From assembly GCF_949987515.2 (NCBI RefSeq), contig NC_082689.1:98370957-98434956 (forward strand): a stretch of 64,000 nt of DNA, in the 5' to 3' direction. The position numbers and the translations under genes were made by a program. Position 1 is the first letter of the stretch. Each line of letters begins with the position of its first letter. This DNA is from Delphinus delphis. Lineage: Eukaryota; Chordata; Mammalia; Artiodactyla; Delphinidae. Of the stretch, positions 13,101 to 25,390 are shown one piece after another. Below the pieces are notes generated by a model. The model made no database searches and was not told the DNA's origin. It saw only the letters and a list, made by a program, of their open reading frames with translations.

Positions 13101-16100
13101 TTATGCATTCTGGAGAAATTTGCTTGAGGGGGAAACTTGGCATATGGTGTCTGAGTTCCTGACTGTCCATACCTCATTTCGTAGGTATTACAAGTGAGTC
13201 CTTCAAATTCACTGCATTTGGCATCTGTAATTTTTAGAAATAAAAAGGTGGCTTTAATAACAGGTGATTTCTGTGTTTAATGTCAGTGCACACAATTCTT
13301 AGAGGATCAAAGAACTCAGGAATACCAGAAGTCCTGTTTTATAGCTTCTGATTATGACAGTATCGTGGAGGGAAAGAAGGGAAAAGAAAATAATATAAAG
13401 GGACAGATGCCAAGAAATGCTGGTGTCCTCAGAAGGGCACCAGAGTTAGACCTCCTTTATCTTTCTTCCTACCCCAGATTTCTCCCTGCCCTGTTTCCTG
13501 CCTGGTGTTACAGGCCAGGCCAACGTACATGGGCTTTAGTGTCTGGGGCCTTGCCCCAGAAAACTCACTGAAAAGGTTGCCAAGAATCCTACTTTGCTTT
13601 TTGAGTCTCCATTTGAAGGGGCTGGATTAACTCATAAAATACCTATAGGGGAGAGAGTTCTTAGACAAAGCCAAAAAAATATTTCCCTTGCAGGCAATGC
13701 CTATCACCAGGGCCAGAGAGATGAGATAAATGCCAGAAAAACCCTGGCATGGGAGTCTACAGATGCGATCGATCCAAGAGGGTGGGGGAAGAGGTACCGG
13801 ACAACTGTGGTTCTCGGGAACCGTGGAACTGTTAACTCCGTCCTCAGGATGGGAGGTATGGGAACCAGCTGGAATTCAGGGCCAGCACCAGTTCCATAGG
13901 AGAAGCTGGGCGCACTGGCCAGAGGCGGGGGGCCCTTCTGGGCACTCTCAGCTCACAAGGGTGCCTCAATGGCTGCTAACAGAGCAGACTCCACTTCTGG
14001 ATTTACCTGAATGAATCTTTGATCCCCATCCCTGAAGACTGGGTCGATTCCGATCCACTTACTCCTGTGTGAGACTGAAATAGTTCAGACATTTAGAATT
14101 GCCCCCAGTACAACATATGGACATTGTCAAATATGAGGCGTGTCGTATGTCTAGGCTAACATGAAGGAAGGACACCAGATTCTGAATAAGAAGATCTTGC
14201 TTTTCTGGCATTGCCTTCCCATGCAAACAGCTGATTATTTCTCCAAAAGGCTGTTGTGTAGCAATTGAGTCGGCTTAATTGAGGAGAAAATGAATAGAGA
14301 AGATAATGAATAATCTCGGAAGCTGGTTGAGAGGAGAGCTGACCAGGTGGAGGCCCTGAAATGAATGGAACTAAAACTTAGCCCTTGTGGTTCTGGGAAA
14401 GATCTCAGACTATAGCCACGTGACTCAGGGCCCCTGGAGTCCACGGTCAGTCTTTGAGATCAGATGGCGTGTGCGATGGCTAAGTGGCATCATACTGGAG
14501 AAAGGGTATCTGTATCTTCCTACTAAATGTCCCTTTGGAGACTGAATCCTCTCTTTTGATAGGGACTTCATCTTTCTAGTGCTTCTAAAGCCAAGGACCA
14601 AAGCTACTAGAACCTATAAAAGCTAACTCTGTACCCACCCCCACCCCTTTGTTTTCACCTGAGTATTAGGAATTTCCCAGAATTCTAGTACTCAGAGCAG
14701 AGACGTTTTGAGGAGAAAGGTAGGGGAATGGTCAAATTCTGAAGTTCAGATACTAATTGGTGAGCATCAAATGAGATTGTGTGAGAAAGGTACTTAAGGA
14801 TAAACTATTTACCTGTCAGATATCTACTGAAATCTAATAAATATACCTAGTGTTTTTTTTATACGTCATCATTCATGATTTCTTTCATTCAGCTATCCTG
14901 CGGTGTGCTAGGCGTCATTCTAAATTCAAGAGATTCCACAGTGAACGTATCTTTATTCTCACAGAAACTCTATAAGGAACCCGAGCCCTTGAGGGGTTAA
15001 GGATCTTATGTGGAGGGCTCTCACAATTAGTTATTAGCAGAGACCAGACTCCCATGCACCACTGAAATGTTAGCTGTCGAGCCTCTTGATACAAAGATCA
15101 CAGCATAGTCTATTATATTCCCCACCATGCCTAACACGGTGTTGTTGTGCCTCTTCCCCAGTCCTAGACTGATAAGATGCTAATGCAAACTTTACTAAGG
15201 CTGTTTCGCTCTAAGATTATCGTGTAAACAGGAGACTTTTGGGTGACAAGCGGATCTTGGAAGCTGTCTCATTGGCTTAGATAAACTACACCACATTTCA
15301 GGAATTCATTCTGTGATAATTTTTTCAGATATTGTATTTTTCTTGGATATAAAACGTTTTGAAGATGAGATGTAATTGGCAGAATATGTCACACATATGG
15401 TGAAATCAACTCGGTTTGTTTTAGGGAATAGTGGGAGCCCTGGGAATGACAAGAAATCCAGAGAGTACTGATGAGCTTTGTCATTACATGAAGGCAGATG
15501 GAAAGACAGAAAGTGGCCCTATGACCTTCTCTGTGAGACCTCAGATGGCAGTTGAGTCAGAGGAAGCCCACATGATAAGTGATGTACCTTTGGGGATGAC
15601 CCTTATAGTATGTGAATTACTTGTCCTCACAGTCAAATGGAGAGGCCAGAGACTTAGTTAACTGCTGGCGGATGGTAATTCACGTAAGAGATGCACAACT
15701 GCCTTTGTTAGGGCATCACTTCAATGTGTTACGTGTGCTCATTACTCATCTTATTTCAGTTAATAAATGTTACCTAATTGATTGAAGTCATATGATTCCC
15801 AATTGAAATAAGGGTGATCAAAAATAATTTTTGGTCTCCAATGACCGTTCTTTTACCCTTATAACTCTAGAGAACCATGTACTTTGTATGTACACGTGAC
15901 TCTTGCTGCCAGTAATGGCTAACCTTCTTACTCCGTATTATGTTAAGGGAATATTTCCGTGTTCAATTAGATGTCTGTTTCATGCCACTCCCTGGAAATC
16001 TACTACACCCTTACGAGTATTTCTTCCTTCTAGATATCCCCTTTCCTCCAGACCAGATCCAAATGCCCATGATCCTTTTCTCCTTTTACGTGAGCAGTCT

Positions 16101-16128
16101 CTAATTCTCACTATGTTACTCTGTCTAG

Positions 16129-16443
16129 AAACGAACTGCCAGATGAGGACACTGGACAGTGGGATTGGAACCTTCCCGCTCCCAGACTCAGGAAACCGCT
16201 CAGCGGGACGGCACCTGTGCCAAGCAGACTCCCCCGATGACACTGAGCCCCTCCTGTCTCTCCAGCCAGCCCTTTGTGCAGCTTCTTCCATAAGAGCCCA
16301 GACCCTTGAACGAGAAGTGCCTTCCTCTGCAGACAGCCGGGGATCTAAAGACAACGCCATCGTTCATTCCACGTCCGACCCCATCATGACTGCCAGAGGG
16401 ATGCGACCTCTTCAGAGTCGCCTCCCCAAGCCAGCCTCCTCAG
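16129..16443 (+). CDS. NCKAP5: NCKAP5 internal coding exon (NCKAP5-domain region)
   Basis: This 315-bp exon is open throughout and encodes about 105 residues. The stretch RTLDSGIGTFPLPDSG is what I recognise as the conserved C-terminal domain of Nck-associated protein 5. That protein is large, mostly disordered, named for binding NCK SH3 domains, and has a microtubule-associated paralogue, NCKAP5L/Cep169. The exon is Ser/Pro-rich and ends in SRLPKPASSG. The acceptor is a pyrimidine-rich tract ending CTGTCTAG and the donor is CAG|GTAAAA. It starts with the last two bases of a split codon and ends with the first base of another (phase 1-1). That last base makes a Gly codon with the next exon, with no stop. 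An alternative acceptor after CAG at 16142 would start the exon in phase 0. The giant exon typical of this gene is not in the window. The name rests on remembered family sequence, so NCKAP5L is the main alternative. Confidence 0.82.
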
Positions 16444-19179
16444 GTAAAATGCCTGTCACCTTCCAAATGAGATTGTTTGCTCACTAGAATCATGCACTTG
16501 CTGACAAAGATGGAGAACAGGCAGCAGAAAAGATTTCCACCAGGAGGTCAGTCAGTGACCTCTGCCCAGTGGAAATGTAGATGCATGAAATCCCCTTATG
16601 TCCTCAACCAAAACATAAAAAGAAAACAAGTATTAAACATCATCTACTCTCAGTATTATTTAAGGAGTGTACACACACATAAAGGAGACAAGCACGTTGT
16701 TAGCACAGGTAGATGGATATATAAATTGGTAAAGAAAAAACCATACAACGTAGACTTCAGATTTTGTCTTTTAAAACTTAACTCTGAGTATAGACCAATC
16801 TAGGCCCAAGACATAAATTCAGCTGAAATGTTGTTTGCCCTCTCACAGAAACATATGTCTTCTGACATATTCCTATCCCGTTCAAATGTATTTATACGTT
16901 GAGCTATAAAAAACGTAGTTTGATATATTAGCAGTAGATTGTCTGTTAACTACAGTGGGATGGAGGGAGCCTTCCCACTGAGAAGTACCATCCTTTGCTG
17001 CAGTCGATGGAAACAAGCTTTCATGATTAAAGATAGGGCCAGGCTAAGGGTCAAAGTTTTTTCACTGTTCCCTCAAGATTAAAAATATTTATTGCAGTTC
17101 AGGATGACACGAAATAATTTTTAACTTGTGCGCCTCATGGTGCGTTTATGACATGCCTAAGCCTATGAACTAGAATTCTAAAGACTTTCATTTATGATTT
17201 GCTGATGAGAAAGCGACCACAAGTAGAGATTATACCATGGGCTTCTGAGAAATTAGCAAAGAAGACTTTTCATTAAACATCTGTGAGTCAATGTGATTGG
17301 GTTATTCCCATGGCTGAGTTCTTCCTCCATACAGTAATACTGACTGCCATGAATGTTTCATCACAAACTTCTGCTTATTTCCAGCCAAGGCTACATTTGA
17401 AAACGCTGGGACATATATTATTTTTGAAATAAATGTACTGTTAATTAATGACACAGCCTCCAGAGATTCAGGGGCGAAATTGTAGTTATGGATTATGTGC
17501 TCCATGCCTGACTGGTCACATGTGTGACCTCAATTCAGCGGCAGGCGCCCAGCAGACTCCATGATTAAACACCGTCATTATAACAAATTGAATAGGAACC
17601 GCAAGCCTTGAATTGCTTCATAAGAAGGGGACAGGAAAGAGATTGTTCTGATCTTGCTGCTAATATCCAGCGCACCGGTTATCTTAGTTTTGTGTCTTAA
17701 TTAGATTGTTGTGAAGAGTTGTTAAAAAAAAAAAAGTAGTATACGGTAGAGAGTGAGGTCAACACACTGCAGGACATTTTTGTGCCGTCCATCCCGAAGC
17801 TTCCTGTCTACCTTAAGATGTTGTCACTGCGGGTCAGAGGCAGGGCTGGCTTTCCAAGGCTTTTCTCTTTTCTGTGGCCATTGGTTACTCATTTTAAATA
17901 TTAAGGAATGGAGATCTAGTTGGAACAAAAGGAAAGTGGGGGCTCCCCTGGTGGCGCAGTGGTTGAGAGTCCTCCTGCTGATGCAGGGGACACGGGTCTG
18001 TGCCCCGGTCTGGGAGGATCCCACATGCCGCGGAGCGGCTGCGCCCGTGAGCCATGGCCGCTGAGCCTGCACGTCTGGAGCCTGTGCTTCGCAACGGGAG
18101 AGGCCACAACGGTGAGAGGCCCACGTACCGCAAAAAAAAAGAAAAAGAGAAAAAGAAAAGAAAAAAAAGAAAGTGGTTTTGAGCAGTCAATTCCTGGTTA
18201 ATATATGCATTTGAATTAGTTATTTTCTTATCCCCGTATCAAAGATGGAAGGAACTGTACAGACCTCCCAGTGCTGATGAAAATACATTACCTCACTTCT
18301 GCTCACAAGCAAAATGCTGTTGAAAGGCTCTCACAGCCTGTCCTGTTGATAATCACTGAGGCTGAAGGATAATGACAGCAATTCTCCTTTCTGACATGAG
18401 GAAAGACTACACTCTGCAGGTTAATCTGCTATTATGGCTAATGGAGACATTTTAATCATTCTCTGCTAATCGCACCCTTGGCTACTTACAATGTAATCCA
18501 TGGGCCAAGAGCAGCCCCTGGGAGCTTGTCATAGATGCCAGCTCTCAGACCCTGCTCCAGACCTACCAAATCAGAACCTGCAGTGGAACAAAAGCCTGGC
18601 CGAGGTATATGCACATATGAGTTTGAGACTGCCTGGCAAGACCTTTAAGGGCCTCTGAGCAGTTTCGCAAACCACCTTATTCAGAATGACCTTCATAAGT
18701 TTCCTAGGAAAATCAGGGTTCCCTGATCAAACATGTTTGGGAAAGGCTGTGGATTCACATCCTTCCTTTGGAAATTATGAAAATCCCCATTCGCATAATG
18801 AAGGCGCCGAGAAGTCCTCCAAAACAGAAGCTTGTTTGTTATTTGACGTACAACACTGTTTGAGGAATGATCGGCGTTTCCCAAGCAGTTTGCCCACTGA
18901 ACCCTTTCTAACATGAAAAATTTGTCAACATTTTTTGGAAAAGTGGTCCAAGCACAGTTTGCATTTGGGACTCCAAGGTGGACATCCTCCAAAGATACAC
19001 GTAATTATGCAGACATTTCTGTGCGCACAGACTTGCAGGGGACAGAATGTTGGGAAACCAAGCTGTTACCATGTTTGGACCCTTCGGATTATTTCTGACT
19101 GTCTCCCCTTCCCTCATCCCTAAACTTGTAAAGAGTTGAAGAAAGCTTGTTGTGATTTCATGTACATTTCCTCATTTAG
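16444..19179 (+). other. NCKAP5: NCKAP5 intron, 2.7 kb
   Basis: It is bounded by GTAAAA and TTTAG. It is mostly unique AT-rich sequence with one CHR-type SINE (17940-18166). The paired antiparallel ORFs at about 18690-19120 look like chance. Confidence 0.65.
17940..18166 (+). mobile_element. CHR-2-like cetacean SINE
   Basis: Head GGGCTCCCCTGGTGGCGCAG, body with CATGCCGCGGAGCGGCTG, A-rich tail interrupted by G. The flanks share GAAAGTGG. Confidence 0.92.
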
Positions 19180-19322
19180 GAAAAATCAATTCCCAAATGC
19201 AGAGTGAAGCCAGGCCAAGGCCTCAGACTTGTTCATCGTTCGAATATGCTGAAAACACAATGGCGGTGGAGAGCAAGCCACTTCTAGCCTGGGGGGGGGA
19301 CAGCGCTGCTGCGGAGACCCAG
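19180..19322 (+). CDS. NCKAP5: NCKAP5 internal coding exon
   Basis: This 143-bp exon has acceptor TTTCCTCATTTAG and donor CAG|GTAAGG, the strongest donor of the set. Joined to the previous exon it completes a Gly codon and stays open for 48 codons, ending in phase 0 at Gln. The peptide is polar and disordered-looking, with segments such as CSSFEYAENTMAVESKPL and GGDSAAAETQ. A run of nine G at 19291-19299 encodes the Trp-Gly-Gly-Asp part, and the frame is intact across it. It lies 2.7 kb after the preceding exon and 3.1 kb before the next. I infer gene membership from strand, phase continuity and splice-site quality rather than from a domain of its own. Confidence 0.78.
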
Positions 19323-22300
19323 GTAAGGAGAGTCGACAGGAGGGCACCCCTCCGCCTAATTGTCCCGAGTGTGAAAAATGACCTCCTTAACCACTTCTGT
19401 GATACGTTTTAATGTTAAGTCAGATTTGTTGTGGGATTAGTGCATAAAGACCAAGGCTCTCCTTTCTTCCTGAATTATTAAGTAACACTGTGAGTTCTTG
19501 TAATTCTAATGATTCCATCCATCTGCACCCCAACTCTTGAGGTAAGGATGCTCTGCCCTGAGTACACATTGTGGAACGGCCATTCACTCTCCCAAGCCCT
19601 AAGAGCACCACTTAGAATGATTCAATGATATTTTTTCATTATCAGTTACTTGGTCTTTTACCTTGCTCCTGTGAAACCAGTAAAGCAGGTATAATTATTT
19701 TCCCTTTTGGCATGAAGAAACTAAAGCCTGGAGTGGTCAGATGACTTGCCGGGGTCAGTGAGACGTGTGTTTCTTCAATCCCCATCATTTTTGCTGGGGA
19801 TTCTTCATCCGCCCTGAGATGGCAAGCACACAGGCCTCCTGAAGTGTGATTGGACCTGGGGAGGAGCTCGGGGCTCCGGGAGTCTTGGGTCCTCCCTGGG
19901 TGCTATGTGGTAGTCCCTCCTCAGCGCCCCCCCGCTTACCTGTTCCAACTAATTACTTGGGCCGTATTCAGCCTGTTCACGATTTCTCAGCTTGCCCTTG
20001 GGCTGGTCCACTTCGGTGTCTTTGGTGGTACCTATAGTGAGAAGAGTGGGAGAAAGGACATTAGGATCAATTACCTGAGCTTCCCGGCCCTTCCTTGGCC
20101 CTTGCTGCTTCTGCTGCCTTGGCTCTCCCAATCCCGGCATGAGGAGGCCCTGTCACTATCTCTACTAGGGTTGCTACCCAACCTTGATGACGAAATAACC
20201 CAGATCAGCCCACATCTGAGATGCCCCACAGCCAGACTGGTAGAGCCTTCTTTCAGTCTTTAGCACCTCAGTATGGAAATGGTACCCTGGACAAGTAGGC
20301 GAAGCAATCCCCTGGGCCTACAGCCCTGATGTACAGCAGAGGACAGCAGCTCCAGAGATGCTGGACCACGGTCAAGGTCCAAGCAAAAGTTACTGGGACA
20401 CTGACGTCAGAACTCAGCCCTCTGGATTCCATGTCCAGCGCTCAGAACAAGGGTCTGAAAGGAGTAAACCGGTGTATTCTATCATGACTTAACTGTTAAG
20501 TGTTAGGGTTTTCTCAGTTTTCCCCACAGCAGTAGTTCCCTACACGAGCAGACATCGGGATCAGCTGGAGGGTGGCGCACCTTGCTGCTCTCCACACACA
20601 CCCAGTGTCCTGTGTGGCACAGATGGGGGGAGATCCAAACACTTCTACTAAATTCCCCGGTGATGACGGTGCTGCCGGTCCACAGGGCACACTTGGAGAA
20701 GCACTCTTTCAAGAACTCTGTGCTTGATTTGGGGACCAAAACATTGAGAAAATCCTAGGAGACATCCAGAGTTGGAGGGGGAAACAGTTCAGAAACAACA
20801 GGTGGCGATAGTGGCAAAGGACTCAAGCAATTCCAAGGAGAAAAAAAAGAGAAAAGAGAGAGAAAGAGAAAGGGAATTCCTCAGTGCTGGCCAGGAGGGA
20901 GCTACCCGCTCTATGTGCGATGGCAGGGCACTCCTCACCCAACATTCATGTTCCCCGACACACACAGCTCTCCGGGGTCCCCTTCATCCTCCTGCACTAG
21001 CTTTGCCCATTGGAAGTCCTGCCCTGACTTGTAAGAGTCACAACTGTGGCTTGGAACTCACAACTCTGCTTCATTGACCGCCAGGGAAGGCAAGTTTAAA
21101 GTAAGAGTGAGCTTTATATTTCCAGTTCCAAGCACAGTGCCTGGTTCCATTTGTGTCTGTTGAATAGAGGAATGAAAAAATGCATCTCGTCATACCCAGC
21201 ATCCTGCTGGAACTCTAGACATGGGGCTCTCTTGGGACCACTGCTATAAACTTGTCATCCTTCACAAACATCATCCTTGCTAGACCACCTCCTGTATAGA
21301 GCTCTGTACCCCCAGAACCTAGACCACCACGTAGCACAGAGTGGGTACTAAGGTGCTTAGCACAGCATCTTTTGAATGGGTAGATGAATGATTCAGTGAA
21401 TGAAGGAATAAAGGAAATAAGTAACTGCTTGAATTTGTAACCCCAGCTGGGGGGGCTTACATCCTAAAATGTGTTTTTATGATTTCCAACCAAACGGCAC
21501 CCTCCCAAACAGGATTGACGTTAGAGACGCATCCCATACATCTGTGCCTGAACTCTCTGGGATCGGTGTGGCATAATCGGCTCTCATAGGGCAGCCTGCA
21601 AACATATAAACGAGAGCCCCAAATGCTCTTGATTCTGCACACAAGGGTTGCGGTCTTAGATATCAGTGTTCCGCTTGTGTGCACGGCAGGAAGAACCATC
21701 CATATGGTATCAGCAACCTCCACAATTCCTGAACTTGGTGTTATTGCCACACCTGTAACATCCCCTTGGGCCAGGCTGTGTGTGCATGTGAGTAAGCGGG
21801 GAGACCAAGTCCCCTGACCTGTGACCTGTCAGTAGATTCAAGGATTATGTATAAGCCCGTAGGCAGGCAGTTGTGTTCCTGCCTAAAGCCTCCTGTCCTT
21901 TTAGGCGCTGGACTAAAATTAGGTATTGGGTAAACATTTATTCTCTTGTTCCCAAGGTTGATTATTGTCATACCCTCTGATACTTGAAAGCCAATGGTGA
22001 GATCAGCTAAATAAATAAGCCAAAAAATAAAAATAAATAAATAAATAAGCCATTAGGCCTGGGACAGCAGCTCTAATTGGCACTTGAGGAAAATAAGGCC
22101 CCATAAAAGCAGTGCACAAAATGCAGAGCGGGTAACTGTGGGGACTGTCCTGTGACTGGGACGCAATGGCAGCGTGTGGTCAATGGCTTCATCAGTGCAG
22201 GTCCATATCTGCGGCTCTGGTAACTGAGCAGAATTCACCAGCTCCGCGTGAGGCAGACTGACGGACCAGGCAGGCTGGGGGTGGGGCAGCGGGAATGCGA

Positions 22301-22402
22301 TTCTGTGCACACACCAACAGCCAGGTACGAACATCCTCACAGGATGGTCTGCCCATTTTGACTAGCGTGAATAATCTTAACGGTCTCATGTTACTCATTT
22401 AG
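19323..22402 (+). other. NCKAP5: NCKAP5 intron, 3.1 kb
   Basis: It runs from GTAAGG to TTTAG. It holds a MIR-like piece near 19660-19770, a MER5A-like element near 20528-20715, a short AAAT/AAATA run at 22025-22050, and otherwise sequence I cannot classify. The C-rich run near 19925 is too short to call. Confidence 0.6.
20528..20715 (+). mobile_element. MER5A-like hAT-Charlie DNA transposon remnant
   Basis: It begins like CAGTAGTTCCCTACACGAG, contains ATCAGCTGGAGGG, and ends near ACACTTGGAGAAGCAC. It is diverged and has no coding capacity. Confidence 0.5.
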
Positions 22403-22535
22403 GACAAGGTACCCAGAATGTGTGCGTACTCTGCCAGCGGTGGCAGTGGTAGTGACAGTGACCCCGACTATGGAAATAATGGTTTTGGAGCTGGAAGGGG
22501 CAAGTTAGTGAAAGCGATGAAGAGCGCCACCCCAG
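22403..22535 (+). CDS. NCKAP5: NCKAP5 coding exon, possibly alternatively spliced
   Basis: This 133-bp exon has acceptor GTTACTCATTTAG and donor CAG|GTAATG. It enters in phase 0, matching the exon ending at 19322, and encodes about 44 residues. These include an acidic Gly/Ser segment (SASGGSGSDSDPDYGNNG) followed by a basic one (AGRGKLVKAMKSATP). The other forward frame meets a stop within about 13 codons, so this frame is the coding one. It ends in phase 1, while the long reading frame of the last exon is entered in phase 0. Direct joining at the best acceptor (63168) therefore reads ...SATPEIETS and stops at 63182-63184. Skipping this exon, using a shifted acceptor, or an unseen extra exon would restore the long C-terminus. 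Read-through into the intron would give about 44 more codons before a stop. Confidence 0.72.
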
Positions 22536-23970
22536 GTAATGCACGCCGGGGCCCCGGGACACTCGGGGCTCCTGTCTCTCGGGAAGCTGTCCGTCACGCC
22601 TTTCACTGGGCTCTGTCTCCACCCCGCTTTGATTTTACATCTCAGTTCCATGTCTCTCCCGAGATCTAATTTTCTGGTACTTATGGAAGATTGTCTACAT
22701 GCATCAATTTGCTTTCTGGTATTATCTTAATGACATTGCAGTGCGGTCTGTAAGGATTTTATTTCCAATCTGGCGTCTCCCAAAAAGTCTCCGGTGGAGT
22801 TATCTCCATAATGAAGGAATGACTATAAAGATAACTTGGTTCTTAATTACATACTTCGGCAAGTTAAGTCATCCAGTGAGCCATGGATGGGGTGTTCCCA
22901 GGCTCTCTGCTCATATCCTGCTCTGTAACTCTAGACCCGTTACCCATGTCATTATGAGCACGTCTGTTTATACGAGGTTCAAACTTTCTCACATTATTTT
23001 TATTTGAAAGAGAATTGGCAGTAGAAAAACCATCATCCCGAGGCATTTAAAAATATATATATATTCAGATGGCATTTCCTTACAGATACAAGAGGACAGA
23101 TGATCCCCTAACACAAAATGTGGTCTAGGATCTGCTCTTCTTCTAATCCGCTCTAGATTATCTGACATATTTTAATGATACAATGGAGAATCATTCTTTT
23201 TGTACTAATCAGCTTTTCTCAAATACTAATGTGGCAATTATGTGATGAAACCGTGACTTTCCTTTTTAAAACAAGCCTGATGTGTTGCTTTTGAAAAAAA
23301 CGTAATCTAGCAACCCTGTGTGTTTCCGGTTTTCCAAGAGTCTTGACGTTTGTGATACCTGGTGGTAACATAGGTGTGTAAGGATAGTCATCAACCTGAG
23401 CCTCCTCTCTGTTGCTTGCGTCCTACAAGTCACCAGAGAAGCAGGACAGATGGGTGAATCCTGCAAAGGCTTACCAAGAGGAAAGTGGAGAATACCCCCT
23501 GGTGTTTTAGTTAGACTGTTGTCCTTGTTTGCTCTCGGGGCTGCGTCAGCGTCCCTCTGGTTGTGACAGATAAGGGGAAGGAGAGTTAATTATCATGGGT
23601 CCTTCCCCCTGAAGACGCCTAGGCCAGGCCAGCTCCCTAGTCCAGCTCTTACCCTGAACTTAACATGGGTCCACAGTGAAGAATAACCTTACCTCATTGA
23701 CCCTCAACTGCTCCTCCGGCTCTAAAACTCCATTCATTTATTGAACAAATACTTATAAAAAGCCTCCTCTGGGCTAGCTTTCCAGCAGTGAGTAAATGGA
23801 CGAAGATCTCTGCCAGACAGTAAAAAAAAAATGGGTAGAATAAGCTAGTAAATGTATATAGTTTCTTGAAAGGAGGTATGGAAAAGACAGGTTGAGCAGG
23901 GTAGGACGGGAAAGCAGGGCTGCTCCTGAGTGGTGGTTGGGTGGGAGCGGATGTTTAAATTTAAATAGAG

Positions 23971-24184
23971 GGCTTCCCTGGTGGCGCAGTGGTTGAGAGT
24001 CCGCCTGCCGATGCAGGGGACACGGGTTCGTGCCCCGGTCCGGGAAGATCGCACATGCCGCGGAGCGGCTGGGCCCGTGAGCCATGGCCGCTGAGCCTGC
24101 GCGTCCGGAGTCTGTGCTCCACAACGGGAGAGGCCACAACAGTGAGAGGCCCACGTACCACAAAAAAAAAAAAAAAAAAAAAAA
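23971..24184 (+). mobile_element. CHR-2-like cetacean SINE
   Basis: Full-length with a pure A tail. The target-site duplication ATTTAAATAGAG at 23959-23970 is repeated at 24186-24197. Confidence 0.95.
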
Positions 24185-24199
24185 GATTTAAATAGAGCA

Positions 24200-25390
24200 G
24201 TCAGAGCAAGTCTCCCTGAGAAGTTGGTGTTTGAGCAGACATGTGGTGGAGGGAAGGGAGTGAGCCCCTGGAGGATACCTGGGGGGAGCGCGTGGCCTTG
24301 AGACAGCAGCAGCGGGCAGCCAGTGTGGCCGTGGTAGAGGGGGGATGTTGCAGGACGGGGAGGTGAGGTCCAGTAAACGGAAAAGGAGCCAGAGCTCTCG
24401 TACGGCCTTGCTCACCCTTCTGAGGTCTTTGCTTCTCCCCTGAGAGCCACTCATGGGGGCCTTTGGACATCTCTGAGCACAGGAGAGGCATGATCTGAGA
24501 TGTTTTCAAAGGACCACTCTGGCTGCCATGTCGTGAAGACTGAAGAAGCAAGATCGACTAAGAGACAGTGACACTCATCCAGGCAAGATGTGTTAGTGGC
24601 TGGGACCAGGGTGGTAACAGTGAAAGCAGTGGGCAGCATGAGCTAATAGAACTCTCTGCAGCGAAAGGAGTGTTGTGTCTCGGCCCTGTCCAATACCGTA
24701 GCCATCACCCAGCCATGGCTTAGGAGCTCTTGCGATGTGGCTAGTGTAAGGGACTGAATTTCTAAATTTAATTTTTGCTGTAGTTTCCCTAAGAGTTCCA
24801 TTTTCCTCTCTTTTAATTTGTTTTTATTTCAATTAACTTTCAATATTAGTAGCCAGATTTGGGTCACTGTACAACACAAGGAGAGACAATGGTCTCATTC
24901 CAGTTCTAATTAAAAATACAACATGAATCACTGATCGCTTGGAGATGGGGGTGAAAGAAAAAGCAGGGTCAAGGATGGTTGCCAGGTGGGGTCCTAGAAG
25001 GGACAGAGCTCTGCCCACTGCAGTGGAGAAGGCTGAGGTCGGGGGAAGCAGAGTGGTAATCGATGCTAAGTTTGAGGTGCCCATTGAGCAAGCGGAGGTG
25101 TGAGTAGTGTGAGTCTGGAGTTGGGCAGGTCAGGTCTCGTCTGGAGAGGTAATTGGAGTGTCAGCGTGTCGATGGCATCTAAGGCCCTGGGTCCAGCTGA
25201 GATCAGAGGAGGACAGAGTGCTGACAGAGAGAGGACCTCACCCTCCCAAGTGTAAAGGTCGTGGAGAAGAGAAAGAACCAGCAAAGGAGACTGGGTAGGA
25301 ACCAGCAGTGAGCGGGGCAGAGGAGAATGTGACGTCTCAGAAGCCAAGTGGAAAAAGTATGTCAAGGAGGAATTCCACGATTCCATATGC
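24200..25390. repeat. Ancient mammalian interspersed repeat, family not named
   Basis: The order of phrases (GTGTTTGAGCAGACATG, GATCTGAGATG, GGACCACTCTGGCTGCC, CATCCAGGCAAGATG, GACCAGGGTGGTAACAG) is shared in diverged form with 43050-43580. That shared order marks a dispersed repeat. I do not know its family with confidence. Confidence 0.45.

Larger units (their letters stand above)
1..16128 (+). other. NCKAP5: Intron upstream of exon 16129 (partial)
   Basis: I find no confident coding exon here, apart from a weak candidate at 15425-15607. The first 7.6 kb is dominated by L1 and SINE sequence, listed separately. The stretches 2821-3340, 5770-6800, 9260-10005, 10190-11640 and 12020-15420 hold no gene I can support. 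Short MIR-like matches lie near 11645-11720 and 11885-12010. Overlapping ORFs of about 120-130 codons on both strands at 12098-12497 look like chance. Confidence 0.6.
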
